Shown here piece after piece: positions 56,726-64,000 of a stretch of DNA of 64,000 bases; the stretch's first letter is position 1; every line of letters begins with the position of its first letter. Source of the DNA: Lichenihabitans psoromatis (GTDB lineage: Bacteria; Pseudomonadota; Alphaproteobacteria; Rhizobiales; Beijerinckiaceae). The stretch is taken from assembly GCF_004323635.1 (NCBI RefSeq), contig NZ_CP036515.1:2853501-2917500 (forward strand). The letters run 5' to 3'. Below the pieces are notes generated by a model. The model did not search any database. It saw nothing but the letters and a program-made list of their open reading frames with translations, and was not told the origin of the DNA. A program made the translations under genes and the position numbers.

Positions 56726-59155
56726 TTGCGATACGGTCTTCTCTTAAGTAGAAAAAGTCGTCGAAGGTGCAATTTGAGACGAAATGTTGATTTGCTCGCA
56801 CTTGATACAGACCGAGTCGTCGATTCGCAGGCCGTCTCCAGCGTTGTCAATGAGGTTTCGAGTTCTGACAAGAGTGCCGGCGATATCAGCAGATCACTTG
56901 AACCACCCCACCTTAGGGCTCTGATAGACCAAATTCCGGACCTGCTGTTTATCAAGGATAAGAATAGTCGCTTTCTGTTTGCAAATCGCGCGATTGCCGT
57001 TTCATATGGGTTTGAGAGTGGAACCGAATTGGTTGGTATGACGGATTTCGACCTTCATTCCTTTGAACCTGCACAGCAATTCTACCAGATCGAACAGGCT
57101 GTGATGTTGCAGGGTGTTCCGATGATGAGTCTTGAAGAGACATTCAAGAACAGCTTCGGCGAAGATCGATGGTATTCTACTACCAAAATCCCGCTGCGCG
57201 ATCCGGACAGCGCTATCGTCGGCTTAGCTGGTATTGGCCGCGATATCACTGAGCGTAAGCAATTCGAGTCTATCAATCAGGAACAAGGCTCGATTATTGA
57301 GATGATCGCGCGAAATGCTCCTCTTCAGGAGATCTTGACGCGAATAATCCTTTTCATCGAATCACAGCTGGTCGGCATCACTGGATCTGTCTTGATCCTC
57401 GATCCAGGGACGCTATGCCTCCATCACGGCGCGGCACCGAAGCTTCCCGAGGGGTTTTGGCGAGCTATCGACGGCGTCAAGATTGGGCCCGCAGTTGGCT
57501 CGTGTGGAACTGCCGCGTTTTCGAAGCAGGCGGTCGTCACTTCTGACATCACCAAGGATAAGCGCTGGGCAGACTTCGCAGCGTCCGCTGCACTTTTTGG
57601 TCTGAGATCATGCTGGTCCACGCCAATTATCTCGCACGACGACGAGGTCCTCGGTACTTTCGCGATGTACTCGGCAGATGTGCGTCACCCGAACCTAAAA
57701 GAACTCGCACTGTCGGAATTTAGCACGCGAATTGCGAGCATCGCTATCGAGCGTCAAAGATCGCAGGATCTTTTGTACAGAGCTGCTCACTACGACAGCC
57801 TAACAGGTTTGCCCAACCGAACTTTAATGGAAGCCTTAATCGACAACGCGATCAAGAAAGTTTCAGACGTTAACTCTCTTTGTGTCGCCTTTGTCGATCT
57901 CGATAACTTTAAACTAGTCAATGATGATCTTGGCCATGTAGCCGGCGACAAACTGCTTCAAACGGTTGCCTTTCGGATGCGCCATGTCGTGGCGAGTTCC
58001 GGCCAAATCATCCGCCTCGGCGGGGACGAGTTCGTTCTAATCCTGTCCTCCACCAGCTTCAATGCCGCTGCCGAGATGCTGGAGCAAATCAGGTCCGCAA
58101 TTGCGCAACCAATTATTATCGGCGGTCGAAATATCAGCGTCAGCTGTAGCATGGGGCTCGCCCGTTATCCGATTGACGGCGAGACCGCCATCACATTGAT
58201 TGCAAACGCTGATATTGCCATGTACAGCGGCAAAAATTCCGGGCGTAACACACTGACTCGATACGACATGAGCATGAGTGTCGACCGGTCAGAAAGATCT
58301 TATCTCCGACACCAGCTGCAACAAGCTCTCGACAGAGACGAGTTCTTTCTTGTCTATCAGCCTCAGATCGACTTAGAAACTGGCTACATTTTTGGAGTCG
58401 AGGCGCTCTTAAGATGGAATAGCCCGGAACTAGGCGTCGTCAGCCCTGATCGTTTCATCTCAGTCGCTGAGGAAAGTGGTCTAATCGTCCCTATCGGTCA
58501 TTGGGTGCTGCAAACGGCGTGCGCGCAAAACAAACATTGGCAGAGCCGCGGGCTTCCTCACATAACCATTGCGGTGAACGTTTCGGCGCGGCAATTCAAC
58601 GACGATAGGTGGAGCAGCTCGGTGTCAGAGGCGTTGCGAGTCTCTGGCCTGGACCCAAGATACCTTGAGCTCGAACTCACCGAGAGCATGGTCATGGGCA
58701 ACGTGGAGGCAGCTGCGACCGCAATGGGCCGGCTTCGAAATGCAGGTGTCCAAATGTCGATTGACGATTTCGGGACCGGCTATTCGAGCCTGAGTGCCCT
58801 GAGAAGGTTCCCGGTGACCCGTTTGAAGCTCGATAAGTCCTTCGTTCATGAACTTGACGGGCGGCAGGATGACCGAACCATCGCTGCAGCGATTATTTCG
58901 ATGGGCCGTAAGCTGGGGATGCGCGTCATCGCCGAAGGCGTTGAAACGGAAGCTCAGCGTGACATACTCCGAGACAATGGGTGCGATGAGGCACAGGGAT
59001 ATCTTTTCGGACGTCCAACTTCTCCGACGGACATTGAGGCTCTTTTGCGTAAGCAGGATGCCAGTGCAGGCCACATGGGCCAGCGGATCCGCGGTGACGA
59101 GCCGGATGCCAGGGACTTGCCATCGCCTACGAACGAGCTCGAAAGATTCGATTAA
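56726..59155 (+). CDS. PAS-GAF-GGDEF-EAL cyclic-di-GMP signalling protein
   Basis: An ~809-residue cytoplasmic protein. A PAS domain (about residues 65-180: DQIPDLLFIKDKNSRFLFAN) is followed by a GAF domain (~190-345), a GGDEF domain with intact RLGGDEF (~435) and an EAL domain with VEALLRW, NVSARQF, ELTES, DDFGTG, KLDKSF and AEGVET. No RxxD inhibitory site. The start is uncertain: the TTG at 56726 gives the full frame but has a weak ribosome binding site. It is A+T-richer than neighbours and flanked by a direct repeat. Confidence 0.9.
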   Translation: MRYGLLLSRKSRRRCNLRRNVDLLALDTDRVVDSQAVSSVVNEVSSSDKSAGDISRSLEPPHLRALIDQIPDLLFIKDKNSRFLFANRAIAVSYGFESGTELVGMTDFDLHSFEPAQQFYQIEQAVMLQGVPMMSLEETFKNSFGEDRWYSTTKIPLRDPDSAIVGLAGIGRDITERKQFESINQEQGSIIEMIARNAPLQEILTRIILFIESQLVGITGSVLILDPGTLCLHHGAAPKLPEGFWRAIDGVKIGPAVGSCGTAAFSKQAVVTSDITKDKRWADFAASAALFGLRSCWSTPIISHDDEVLGTFAMYSADVRHPNLKELALSEFSTRIASIAIERQRSQDLLYRAAHYDSLTGLPNRTLMEALIDNAIKKVSDVNSLCVAFVDLDNFKLVNDDLGHVAGDKLLQTVAFRMRHVVASSGQIIRLGGDEFVLILSSTSFNAAAEMLEQIRSAIAQPIIIGGRNISVSCSMGLARYPIDGETAITLIANADIAMYSGKNSGRNTLTRYDMSMSVDRSERSYLRHQLQQALDRDEFFLVYQPQIDLETGYIFGVEALLRWNSPELGVVSPDRFISVAEESGLIVPIGHWVLQTACAQNKHWQSRGLPHITIAVNVSARQFNDDRWSSSVSEALRVSGLDPRYLELELTESMVMGNVEAAATAMGRLRNAGVQMSIDDFGTGYSSLSALRRFPVTRLKLDKSFVHELDGRQDDRTIAAAIISMGRKLGMRVIAEGVETEAQRDILRDNGCDEAQGYLFGRPTSPTDIEALLRKQDASAGHMGQRIRGDEPDARDLPSPTNELERFD

Positions 59156-59838
59156 CTATCTTCATTCGGGCTCGTTGACGTTATCGCTAGCTCTGAGTCC
59201 TGCCATGAGATATGCCGCCAACGCTTCCTCACTCTCCCAAGACGTTGTGGCGATCCCAGAGAGCTTGTTCGCAAAACTGTTCCGTTCCAGTCTGAGCGAA
59301 ACCAAGGCCTTCTCGCTCACGCTGTCTGACCTCGAGCGCCCGCACCTTGCCCTGGTTTGCAACTCCAGATCGCACCCTCGAGATTGCGGTCGGCAGATTG
59401 CTGGTGGATGCAGCGGAGCAAGCCTTGGACTCGCAGGCGGCCAAGCTAGATTGGTGCTGATTCAGCAGGCGAATTGCGGCCCTGAGTCGTGGGGTGTTCC
59501 CGCCCGTCCAAACACCAAGTCGGTTAGTCTCGCAGGCTGATTGGATATTAGAAGCGTTTGCGGCAGTGGATCACGCCGGCGTATTTTTATTGCGGCCAAA
59601 TGTTAGCAAATGGCCTAAAGGAGCTGTCAATCGGCCGTATCAGAGCAGTTTGAGGCGACACTGGCATCTTTTCACACGTTTTACGTTCGTTCTGAAACGG
59701 TCACTTCCTCGAGCGCCGTTATCCAACAGCGTGCGATCGTGTGCAACAACAGCCAGACAAAATGTGGGCTTTAATGAGGGCGATCTCCTCTTACCCTTCA
59801 ACAAAAGGCAGTAAGATGAGGCAGTTAAGGTAAGGTTC
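59156..59838. other. Long non-coding stretch between GGDEF-EAL gene and tRNA-Ser
   Basis: About 680 bp with no convincing gene. It contains the second copy of the flanking repeat. Short frames give no recognisable motif. As the 3' side of a tRNA gene it is a typical place for past integrations. Confidence 0.5.
59590..59631. repeat. Direct repeat, copy 2, with near-palindromic core
   Basis: TTGCGG, then GGCC-type core CCAAATGTTAGCAAATGG (dyad spans 59594-59615, ends GGCC/GGCC), then GAGCTGTCAAT. It matches 56563-56608 except for four extra bases there and a diverged 6-bp spacer. Confidence 0.6.
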
Positions 59839-59928
59839 TGGCGGAGGGAGCGGGATTCGAACCCGCGATACGGTTTCCCGCATACACACTTTCCAGGCGT
59901 GCGCCTTCAACCGCTCGGCCACCCCTCC
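59839..59928 (-). tRNA. tRNA-Ser (anticodon GGA)
   Basis: A 90-nt class II tRNA with encoded CCA. On the minus strand the acceptor 5' side is GGAGGGG, the D-arm GGCCGAGCGGTTGAAGG, the anticodon loop CTGGAAA (GGA), a long variable arm, T-arm GCGGGTTCGAATCCCGC and 3' end TCCCTCCGCCA. All stems pair. Confidence 0.96.
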
Positions 59929-60119
59929 AAACCAGCGATGCACGATCCTCGGACGGCGCCTCGCAGAGCGGCGGACTATAGTCAGGAACGCGCGGGGCGC
60001 AACCGCACCTTTGACAAAATTGCGGGAAAATTCCGAACGATGGTGCGATATCTGGTGCACGCGCAGCTGACGCACGGCTCGCCCGCGTGTCGGTCGGTAG
60101 CGGCAGGGGAGACGCGTCT

Positions 60120-60440
60120 TTGCTTCGTGTGATCTTGCGGATCGGTGGGGTCGTGAGTCTGTCATTTGGTTTCGCGGCGCTCGTGGTCGATGGAACGCGG
60201 TCGATCGCGGCCGAGCGCCTGTCGATCACGACGCTTGGGCAATCGATCGACGCGCTCTGGCCGAATCTGTCGCCGACGATCCAGGGTGATCTCCAGGGTT
60301 GGGGGACCCTGGCGCTTCGGCACCTGCTGTCGGCCGTCTTGTTTCCGCTGCCAACCGCGCTTCTGGCCGCCGCCGTCGGGGTGGTTCTGATTCTTGCTGG
60401 ACGGCCACGCCGAGCGGCGGTGGGCGTCCTCACACGCTGA
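60120..60440 (+). CDS. Small membrane protein, function unknown
   Basis: A 106-residue protein with two hydrophobic segments (VVSLSFGFAALVVDG near the N-terminus and LLAAAVGVVLILAG near the C-terminus). Similar short proteins in Hyphomicrobiales are often labelled PetM-like, without functional support. The TTG at 60120 is chosen because GGGGAG lies 7 bp upstream; the frame opens at 60087. Confidence 0.65.
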   Translation: MLRVILRIGGVVSLSFGFAALVVDGTRSIAAERLSITTLGQSIDALWPNLSPTIQGDLQGWGTLALRHLLSAVLFPLPTALLAAAVGVVLILAGRPRRAAVGVLTR

Positions 60441-60570
60441 GGCAGCGGGCGAGAGACCGGTCGGCAGGCGCCTCGGTTGTCAGGAATTGGCTCGGGTCGG
60501 CCTTAACGGCGAGGCTCGCGCGCCTTACATGACGCTCAGAGCCATTTTGTCTCTTTGAGGAGGCCTATCG

Positions 60571-61236
60571 ATGTTTTCATTCCGCAAGCGTCCATCGCTC
60601 CCGACCGCTGACGAAGCGCTGCCAGGCCGCGCAAGCGCGGTCCCGACAGCGGACGTGCATCATGTCAATCGCAAGCCGCTCAAGGGGCCTTACGGCGCCT
60701 CGGCCGAAACGGTCTATTTCGGCCTCGGGTGTTTCTGGGGTGCCGAGCGCTTGTTTTGGGAGGCCGGCCCGGGCGTCGAGGTCACGGCAGTGGGCTATCT
60801 GGGCGGTACGACCCCGAACCCGACCTACGAGGAAGTGTGCTCCGGCATGACCGGGCACACGGAAATCGTGAAGGTCGTATTTGATCCAGCCAAGGTGTCG
60901 TTCGGCGAGCTCCTTAAGATTTTCTGGGAGAATCACGATCCGACGCAGGGTATGCGGCAGGGCAATGATGTCGGCACGCAATATCGATCCGCCATCTACA
61001 CCACGACGCCGGGCCAGTTGCAGGAGGCGCAAGCCTCAGCCCGTGCCTACGGCGACGCACTGTCGGCGCGGAGCGACCACTTCGGGCCGATCACGACGGA
61101 CATTCGCGAGGCTCCGGCTTTCTATTATGCCGAAACCTATCATCAGCAATATCTAGCCAAGAACCCGAACGGCTATTGTGGCTTGGCCGGAACCGGCGTG
61201 AGTTGCCCGATCGGCGTTGGGGTCGCGGCGGCCTAA
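60571..61236 (+). CDS. msrA: Peptide methionine sulfoxide reductase A
   Basis: A 221-residue MsrA that reduces methionine-S-sulfoxide. The catalytic motif GCFWGAE is at about residue 53 and the resolving Cys are in [13 protein letters not shown] at the C-terminus. Conserved [18 protein letters not shown] and [11 protein letters not shown] are present. The N-terminal ~45 residues are an extension common in rhizobial MsrA. GAGGAGG precedes the start. Confidence 0.95.
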   Translation: MFSFRKRPSLPTADEALPGRASAVPTADVHHVNRKPLKGPYGASAETVYFGLGCFWGAERLFWEAGPGVEVTAVGYLGGTTPNPTYEEVCSGMTGHTEIVKVVFDPAKVSFGELLKIFWENHDPTQGMRQGNDVGTQYRSAIYTTTPGQLQEAQASARAYGDALSARSDHFGPITTDIREAPAFYYAETYHQQYLAKNPNGYCGLAGTGVSCPIGVGVAAA

Positions 61237-61255
61237 TCTGAAAGACGTCTCTCGT

Positions 61256-61286
61256 CGGGGTCGCAACGGTTGGCGTTGCGGCCCCG
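61256..61286 (+). terminator. Strong stem-loop after msrA
   Basis: Twelve-bp arms (CGGGGTCGCAAC and GTTGCGGCCCCG, one G-U pair) around a 7-nt loop, 20 bp after the msrA stop. No T-run follows, so it may be a transcript-end stabiliser or a Rho-assisted terminator. Confidence 0.5.
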
Positions 61287-61326
61287 AATCATGTTCAAGA
61301 CCGGGGGACGACAAGAGGGGATAGTC

Positions 61327-61824
61327 ATGATCGAGCGAATGATGGAGCGGTTCATTTTCGCGAGCCGCTGGATACTCGCGCCATTTTTCATCGCGCTCGT
61401 GGTTGCGTTGTTTGGGTTGCTCCTGAAGACGATCGAACTGCTCTTCGAATATGGGAGCCATTTCAAGACCGCGACCGAGGCCGACGTCATCCTCAATACG
61501 CTGTCGATTGTCGACTTGACGCTGACGGGGTCGCTGCTGGTTCTCGTGATCTTCTCGGGCTACGAAAATTTCGTCTCCAAGATCGATGCGACCGACCATA
61601 AGGACTGGCCGGACTGGATGTCGACCATCGACTTCAGCGGCTTGAAGCTGAAGCTGATGTCCTCGATCGTCGCGATCTCGGGCATCCAACTGCTGCGCTA
61701 CTTCATGAACATGAGCGCGGTCAGCGATCGTGAAATGACCTGGGGCGTCGTGATCCACCTGACCTTCGTGATCTCCAGCCTGCTTTTGGCCTGGACCGAT
61801 CGGCTTGCCGGCGACCACGCCTAA
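61327..61824 (+). CDS. YqhA/UPF0114 family membrane protein
   Basis: A 165-residue inner-membrane protein with three to four hydrophobic segments and the family features FIFASRWILAPFF, GYENFVSKID and SSIVAISGIQLLRYFMN. Function unknown; length equals E. coli YqhA. The ATG at 61327 after AGAGGGGA is the start; the frame opens at 61270. Confidence 0.88.
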   Translation: MIERMMERFIFASRWILAPFFIALVVALFGLLLKTIELLFEYGSHFKTATEADVILNTLSIVDLTLTGSLLVLVIFSGYENFVSKIDATDHKDWPDWMSTIDFSGLKLKLMSSIVAISGIQLLRYFMNMSAVSDREMTWGVVIHLTFVISSLLLAWTDRLAGDHA

Positions 61825-61837
61825 GCCAACCCAAGTT

Positions 61838-62788
61838 TTATTGAGCGACCAGCACCTGCCTGCATGCGGCGGGTAGCTGCGCCATCGTGAGGCCCGGGTT
61901 TGGCTTGGCGTTGGGGTTCAGCCGTGGATGCAGGATCGCGGGCGTGAACCAACGGGCGAGAGACGCGTCGCAGCCCTCACCAGGCGGAACCGGATCCTGG
62001 GACTGGCAACTGCTGTTGCCCGCCGGGCATTTGATCCGCACATGGAAATGGTAATTGTGCCCATACATCGGGCGCACCTTCGTCAACCAGCTACGGTCGC
62101 CGGTCGCCTGCTCGCAAATGGCTTTCTTGATCGCCGGGTTGACGAAAATCCGCTCGACCTCAGGCTGTTCGGCTGCCGCCTCGATCAGCGCGAGATGCTG
62201 CGGGGTCCATCTGGAGGGATCGACAGCGAGCCCGTCCGGTCGCACGACATTGGTGGCCGACATCATCTCGCGCTCTTCGCGTGACAGCGTCCGGCTCGGC
62301 ATGGGGCTGAGCCAGATGTCCGCGTCGAGCCCGACCTGATGCGAGGCATGGCCCGTCAGCATCGGGCCGCCGCGTGGCTGCGAGACGTCCCCGACCAGGA
62401 GACCCGGCCAGCCATTGATCGATGGCACAGATTTGGCGAAGCGCTCGAGAAAGGCGATCAGCGCCGGATTGCCCCAATTGCGGTTGCGAGATAGCCGCAT
62501 GACTTGCCAAGCCGATCCATTGATCGGCAAAGCCTCGGCCCCGGCAAGACAGCCATGAGCATAGAAGCCGATCGATCGCGCCTGCAGATCGGCAGGCGTG
62601 GTGACCCGGCCGAAGATCTGCTTGGCCGGAACATGGGGGTCGTTCGGATTGGTAAGCGGCGGCAGCGGTTTTGGGTCCAGCGTCCCGCGATCTTGAGCCC
62701 GCGCCGCTGGCGCCCCGGCAAGCAGCAGAAGAGCGCCGGCCAGGGTCAGCAACACGTTCGCTCGGTGCTTGGCTCTGTGCTTTGTCAT
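61838..62788 (-). CDS. mepA: Penicillin-insensitive murein endopeptidase
   Basis: A 316-residue periplasmic LAS-family zinc endopeptidase that cuts peptidoglycan cross-links. A signal peptide (VLLTLAGALLLLAG, cut after AARA) is followed by GHASHQVGLDADIW with zinc ligands and GHNYHFHVRI with the third ligand. Conserved Cys pairs are present. The frame opens at an ATG at 62800, but the ATG at 62788 has GGGAGG 4 bp upstream and is preferred. Confidence 0.92.
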   Translation of the reverse strand: MTKHRAKHRANVLLTLAGALLLLAGAPAARAQDRGTLDPKPLPPLTNPNDPHVPAKQIFGRVTTPADLQARSIGFYAHGCLAGAEALPINGSAWQVMRLSRNRNWGNPALIAFLERFAKSVPSINGWPGLLVGDVSQPRGGPMLTGHASHQVGLDADIWLSPMPSRTLSREEREMMSATNVVRPDGLAVDPSRWTPQHLALIEAAAEQPEVERIFVNPAIKKAICEQATGDRSWLTKVRPMYGHNYHFHVRIKCPAGNSSCQSQDPVPPGEGCDASLARWFTPAILHPRLNPNAKPNPGLTMAQLPAACRQVLVAQ

Positions 62789-62876
62789 ATCGCCTCCCAT
62801 GCCATCTCGCGATCGTGGCGAGAGGATGTTGATGGGTCGTGACCCGTGACAACGGTTTGGGCGAGATCGGTTTCTC

Positions 62877-63380
62877 TCAGACGTTCACGGCCGCAAATCG
62901 CTTGAACTCGTCCACGACCGCGACATAGACCTCGCGTTTGAACGGGATGATCAAGTCGGGCAATCGCTCGAGGCTTTCCCACCGCCAAGCGTCGAATTCC
63001 GGTTTATGACCGCCCTCGGGATGATCGATATTGATTTCGCTATCATCGCCCTCGAACCGGAACGCAAACCATTTTTGCGTCTGGCCCTTGAAACGACCCT
63101 TCATGACCTTGCGCGAAATATCGGTCGGCAGGTCATAGCTGAGCCACCGCGGCGCCTCTCCGAGCAGGGACGCGCTCGACACGTTCGTCTCTTCCTTCAA
63201 CTCGCGAATCGCGGCCGCATGGGGTTGTTCACCCATGTCGACACCGCCCTGTGGCATTTGCCATTCGTAGCCGGGCGCCACATTGTCCATGGTGCGCTTG
63301 TTCCGGCGACGGCCGATGAAGACAAGCCCCTGACGATTGAATAAAGCGATGCCCACGCAGGGGCGATAGACGAACTGCAT
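62877..63380 (-). CDS. rppH: RNA pyrophosphohydrolase (Nudix)
   Basis: A 167-residue Nudix hydrolase of the RppH/IalA type, which converts 5'-triphosphate RNA ends to monophosphate to start mRNA decay, or hydrolyses dinucleoside polyphosphates. The start YRPCVGIALFNRQGLVFIGR, EWQMPQGGVDMGE and the Nudix box RELKEETN are typical. The ATG at 63380 gives the normal N-terminus; a TTG 9 bp upstream is less likely. The 286 bp upstream of it hold no other gene that I can see. Confidence 0.92.
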   Translation of the reverse strand: MQFVYRPCVGIALFNRQGLVFIGRRRNKRTMDNVAPGYEWQMPQGGVDMGEQPHAAAIRELKEETNVSSASLLGEAPRWLSYDLPTDISRKVMKGRFKGQTQKWFAFRFEGDDSEINIDHPEGGHKPEFDAWRWESLERLPDLIIPFKREVYVAVVDEFKRFAAVNV

Positions 63381-63666
63381 GACTCGCAACCCCGGTTCCT
63401 AGAGCGGGTCAACATCGGACAGCCTCGCGGCGGATCGTCTGGCCGATGGAACCGCTTCCATATCAATGTTGGGTCGACCGAACCCTTGGGTCGCCCACAT
63501 TCTCGACCTTAGTTTCAACGCTTTTGTGCGAACTCCCAAGCTAAATCGTAAAGCTCGCACCGATAACAGGACGGCGCGACGGCTTGTCTCGCATCCGCAC
63601 TCGTGAGACATCGGAGGCGGTTGCGGACCTCGGGAGGCTCGCGCGTGATCGGGGTGCCGGGCCAGA

Positions 63667-64000
63667 ATGCGATGCAACATTTGCGGAGGCACGGCCTTCA
63701 CGGACATGCCCAAGCGACCTAAGGTCCGCTGCGTGCAATGCGGCTCACTGGAACGGACGCGCGTCGCGGCCTTGCACATCGCGGAGTTCGCCCCCGCGAA
63801 CGGATCCAACATCCTGCATTTTGCCCCCGAGCGTGGCTTGTCCGCCCTGTTGCAAACGATCGGTGGCGCAAGCTATCGGGCCGTCGACATCGACCCGTCG
63901 CGCTATCCGGGTCTCGGCGTCGAACCCTTCGATCTCTGCCGCGACGTGTTCGCGCTGTCGCCTGGCACGCATGATCTCATCGTCCACAATCACGTGCTGG
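63667..64000 (+). CDS. Zinc-ribbon SAM-dependent methyltransferase, 3'-partial
   Basis: The frame reads MRCNICGGTAFTD, a second CVQCGS pair, then ILHFAPERGLSALLQ and YRAVDIDPSRYPG, ending inside DLIVHNHVL at the window edge. Two CxxC pairs form a zinc ribbon before a Rossmann methyltransferase fold; this architecture is common among rhizobial methyltransferases of unknown target. The start ATG is at 63667. The reverse frame over it is a shadow. Confidence 0.75.
   Translation, partial: MRCNICGGTAFTDMPKRPKVRCVQCGSLERTRVAALHIAEFAPANGSNILHFAPERGLSALLQTIGGASYRAVDIDPSRYPGLGVEPFDLCRDVFALSPGTHDLIVHNHVL

Noticed and set aside
62805..62823. TCTCGC-N7-GCGAGA stem-loop between rppH and mepA
   Set aside because: A fair 6-bp stem but without a T-run and very close to the mepA ribosome binding site; could be chance.

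Overview
The window is G+C-rich chromosomal DNA, probably from an alphaproteobacterium of the Hyphomicrobiales (Rhizobiales). This is inferred from the gene content (RppH, MepA, MsrA and YqhA-type core genes, rhizobial-style solute ABC operons, an IS407-like IS3 element) and not from a marker gene. Most of it is accessory metabolism. Only the last ~4 kb, to the right of a tRNA-Ser gene, looks like conserved core.

Layout. 1-1 kb: end of a ribose-type ABC system (permease). 1.1-8.1 kb (+): amidase plus a first Dpp/Opp-type peptide ABC transporter, with a permease-ATPase fusion. 8.1-12.2 kb (-): operon of a class-C beta-lactamase-like serine hydrolase, an M20 amidohydrolase, a MetX-like alpha/beta hydrolase and a small peptide deformylase. 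12.6-19.0 kb (+): second Dpp/Opp transporter ending in a proline-iminopeptidase-like hydrolase, followed convergently by a LuxR-type regulator with no LuxI in the window. 20-24.8 kb: cupin, MarR-controlled FAD monooxygenase, decarboxylase-like amidohydrolase and divergent TetR. 24.9-35.5 kb: third Dpp/Opp transporter with pyroglutamyl peptidase, a MarR-like regulator and a fused 5-oxoprolinase. 35.5-42.3 kb: a cyclase (DUF/PF04199 type) with a ribose-type ABC transporter, a divergent LacI regulator and a G3E GTPase. 42.9-47.6 kb: LysR/hydrolase, MarR/epimerase, a GFA-type protein and a P-loop kinase. 48-59 kb: two GGDEF-EAL proteins, TetR/FAD monooxygenase, a DUF4142 protein, and a large catalase cut off by an IS3-family element. 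59.8 kb: tRNA-Ser(GGA). 60-64 kb: core-like genes and the start of a zinc-ribbon methyltransferase.

How it may work together. Three peptide-type importers are each linked to hydrolases acting on blocked or unusual peptide ends or amides: deformylase, M20 deacylase, amidase, D-peptidase-like serine hydrolase, prolyl iminopeptidase, pyroglutamyl peptidase and 5-oxoprolinase. I read this as a scavenging region for N-blocked or modified peptides. Two control circuits can be proposed from sequence. The first is a lux-box-like 18-bp palindrome (12439-12456) between the hydrolase operon and the second transporter, paired with the LuxR solo at the end of that transporter operon. The second is a ~35-bp element found before both the third transporter operon and the 5-oxoprolinase gene, in the same orientation relative to each, next to a MarR-like gene. 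Sugar-type cluster control by LacI is supported by a perfect 16-bp palindrome. Substrates and regulator-site pairings are inferences.
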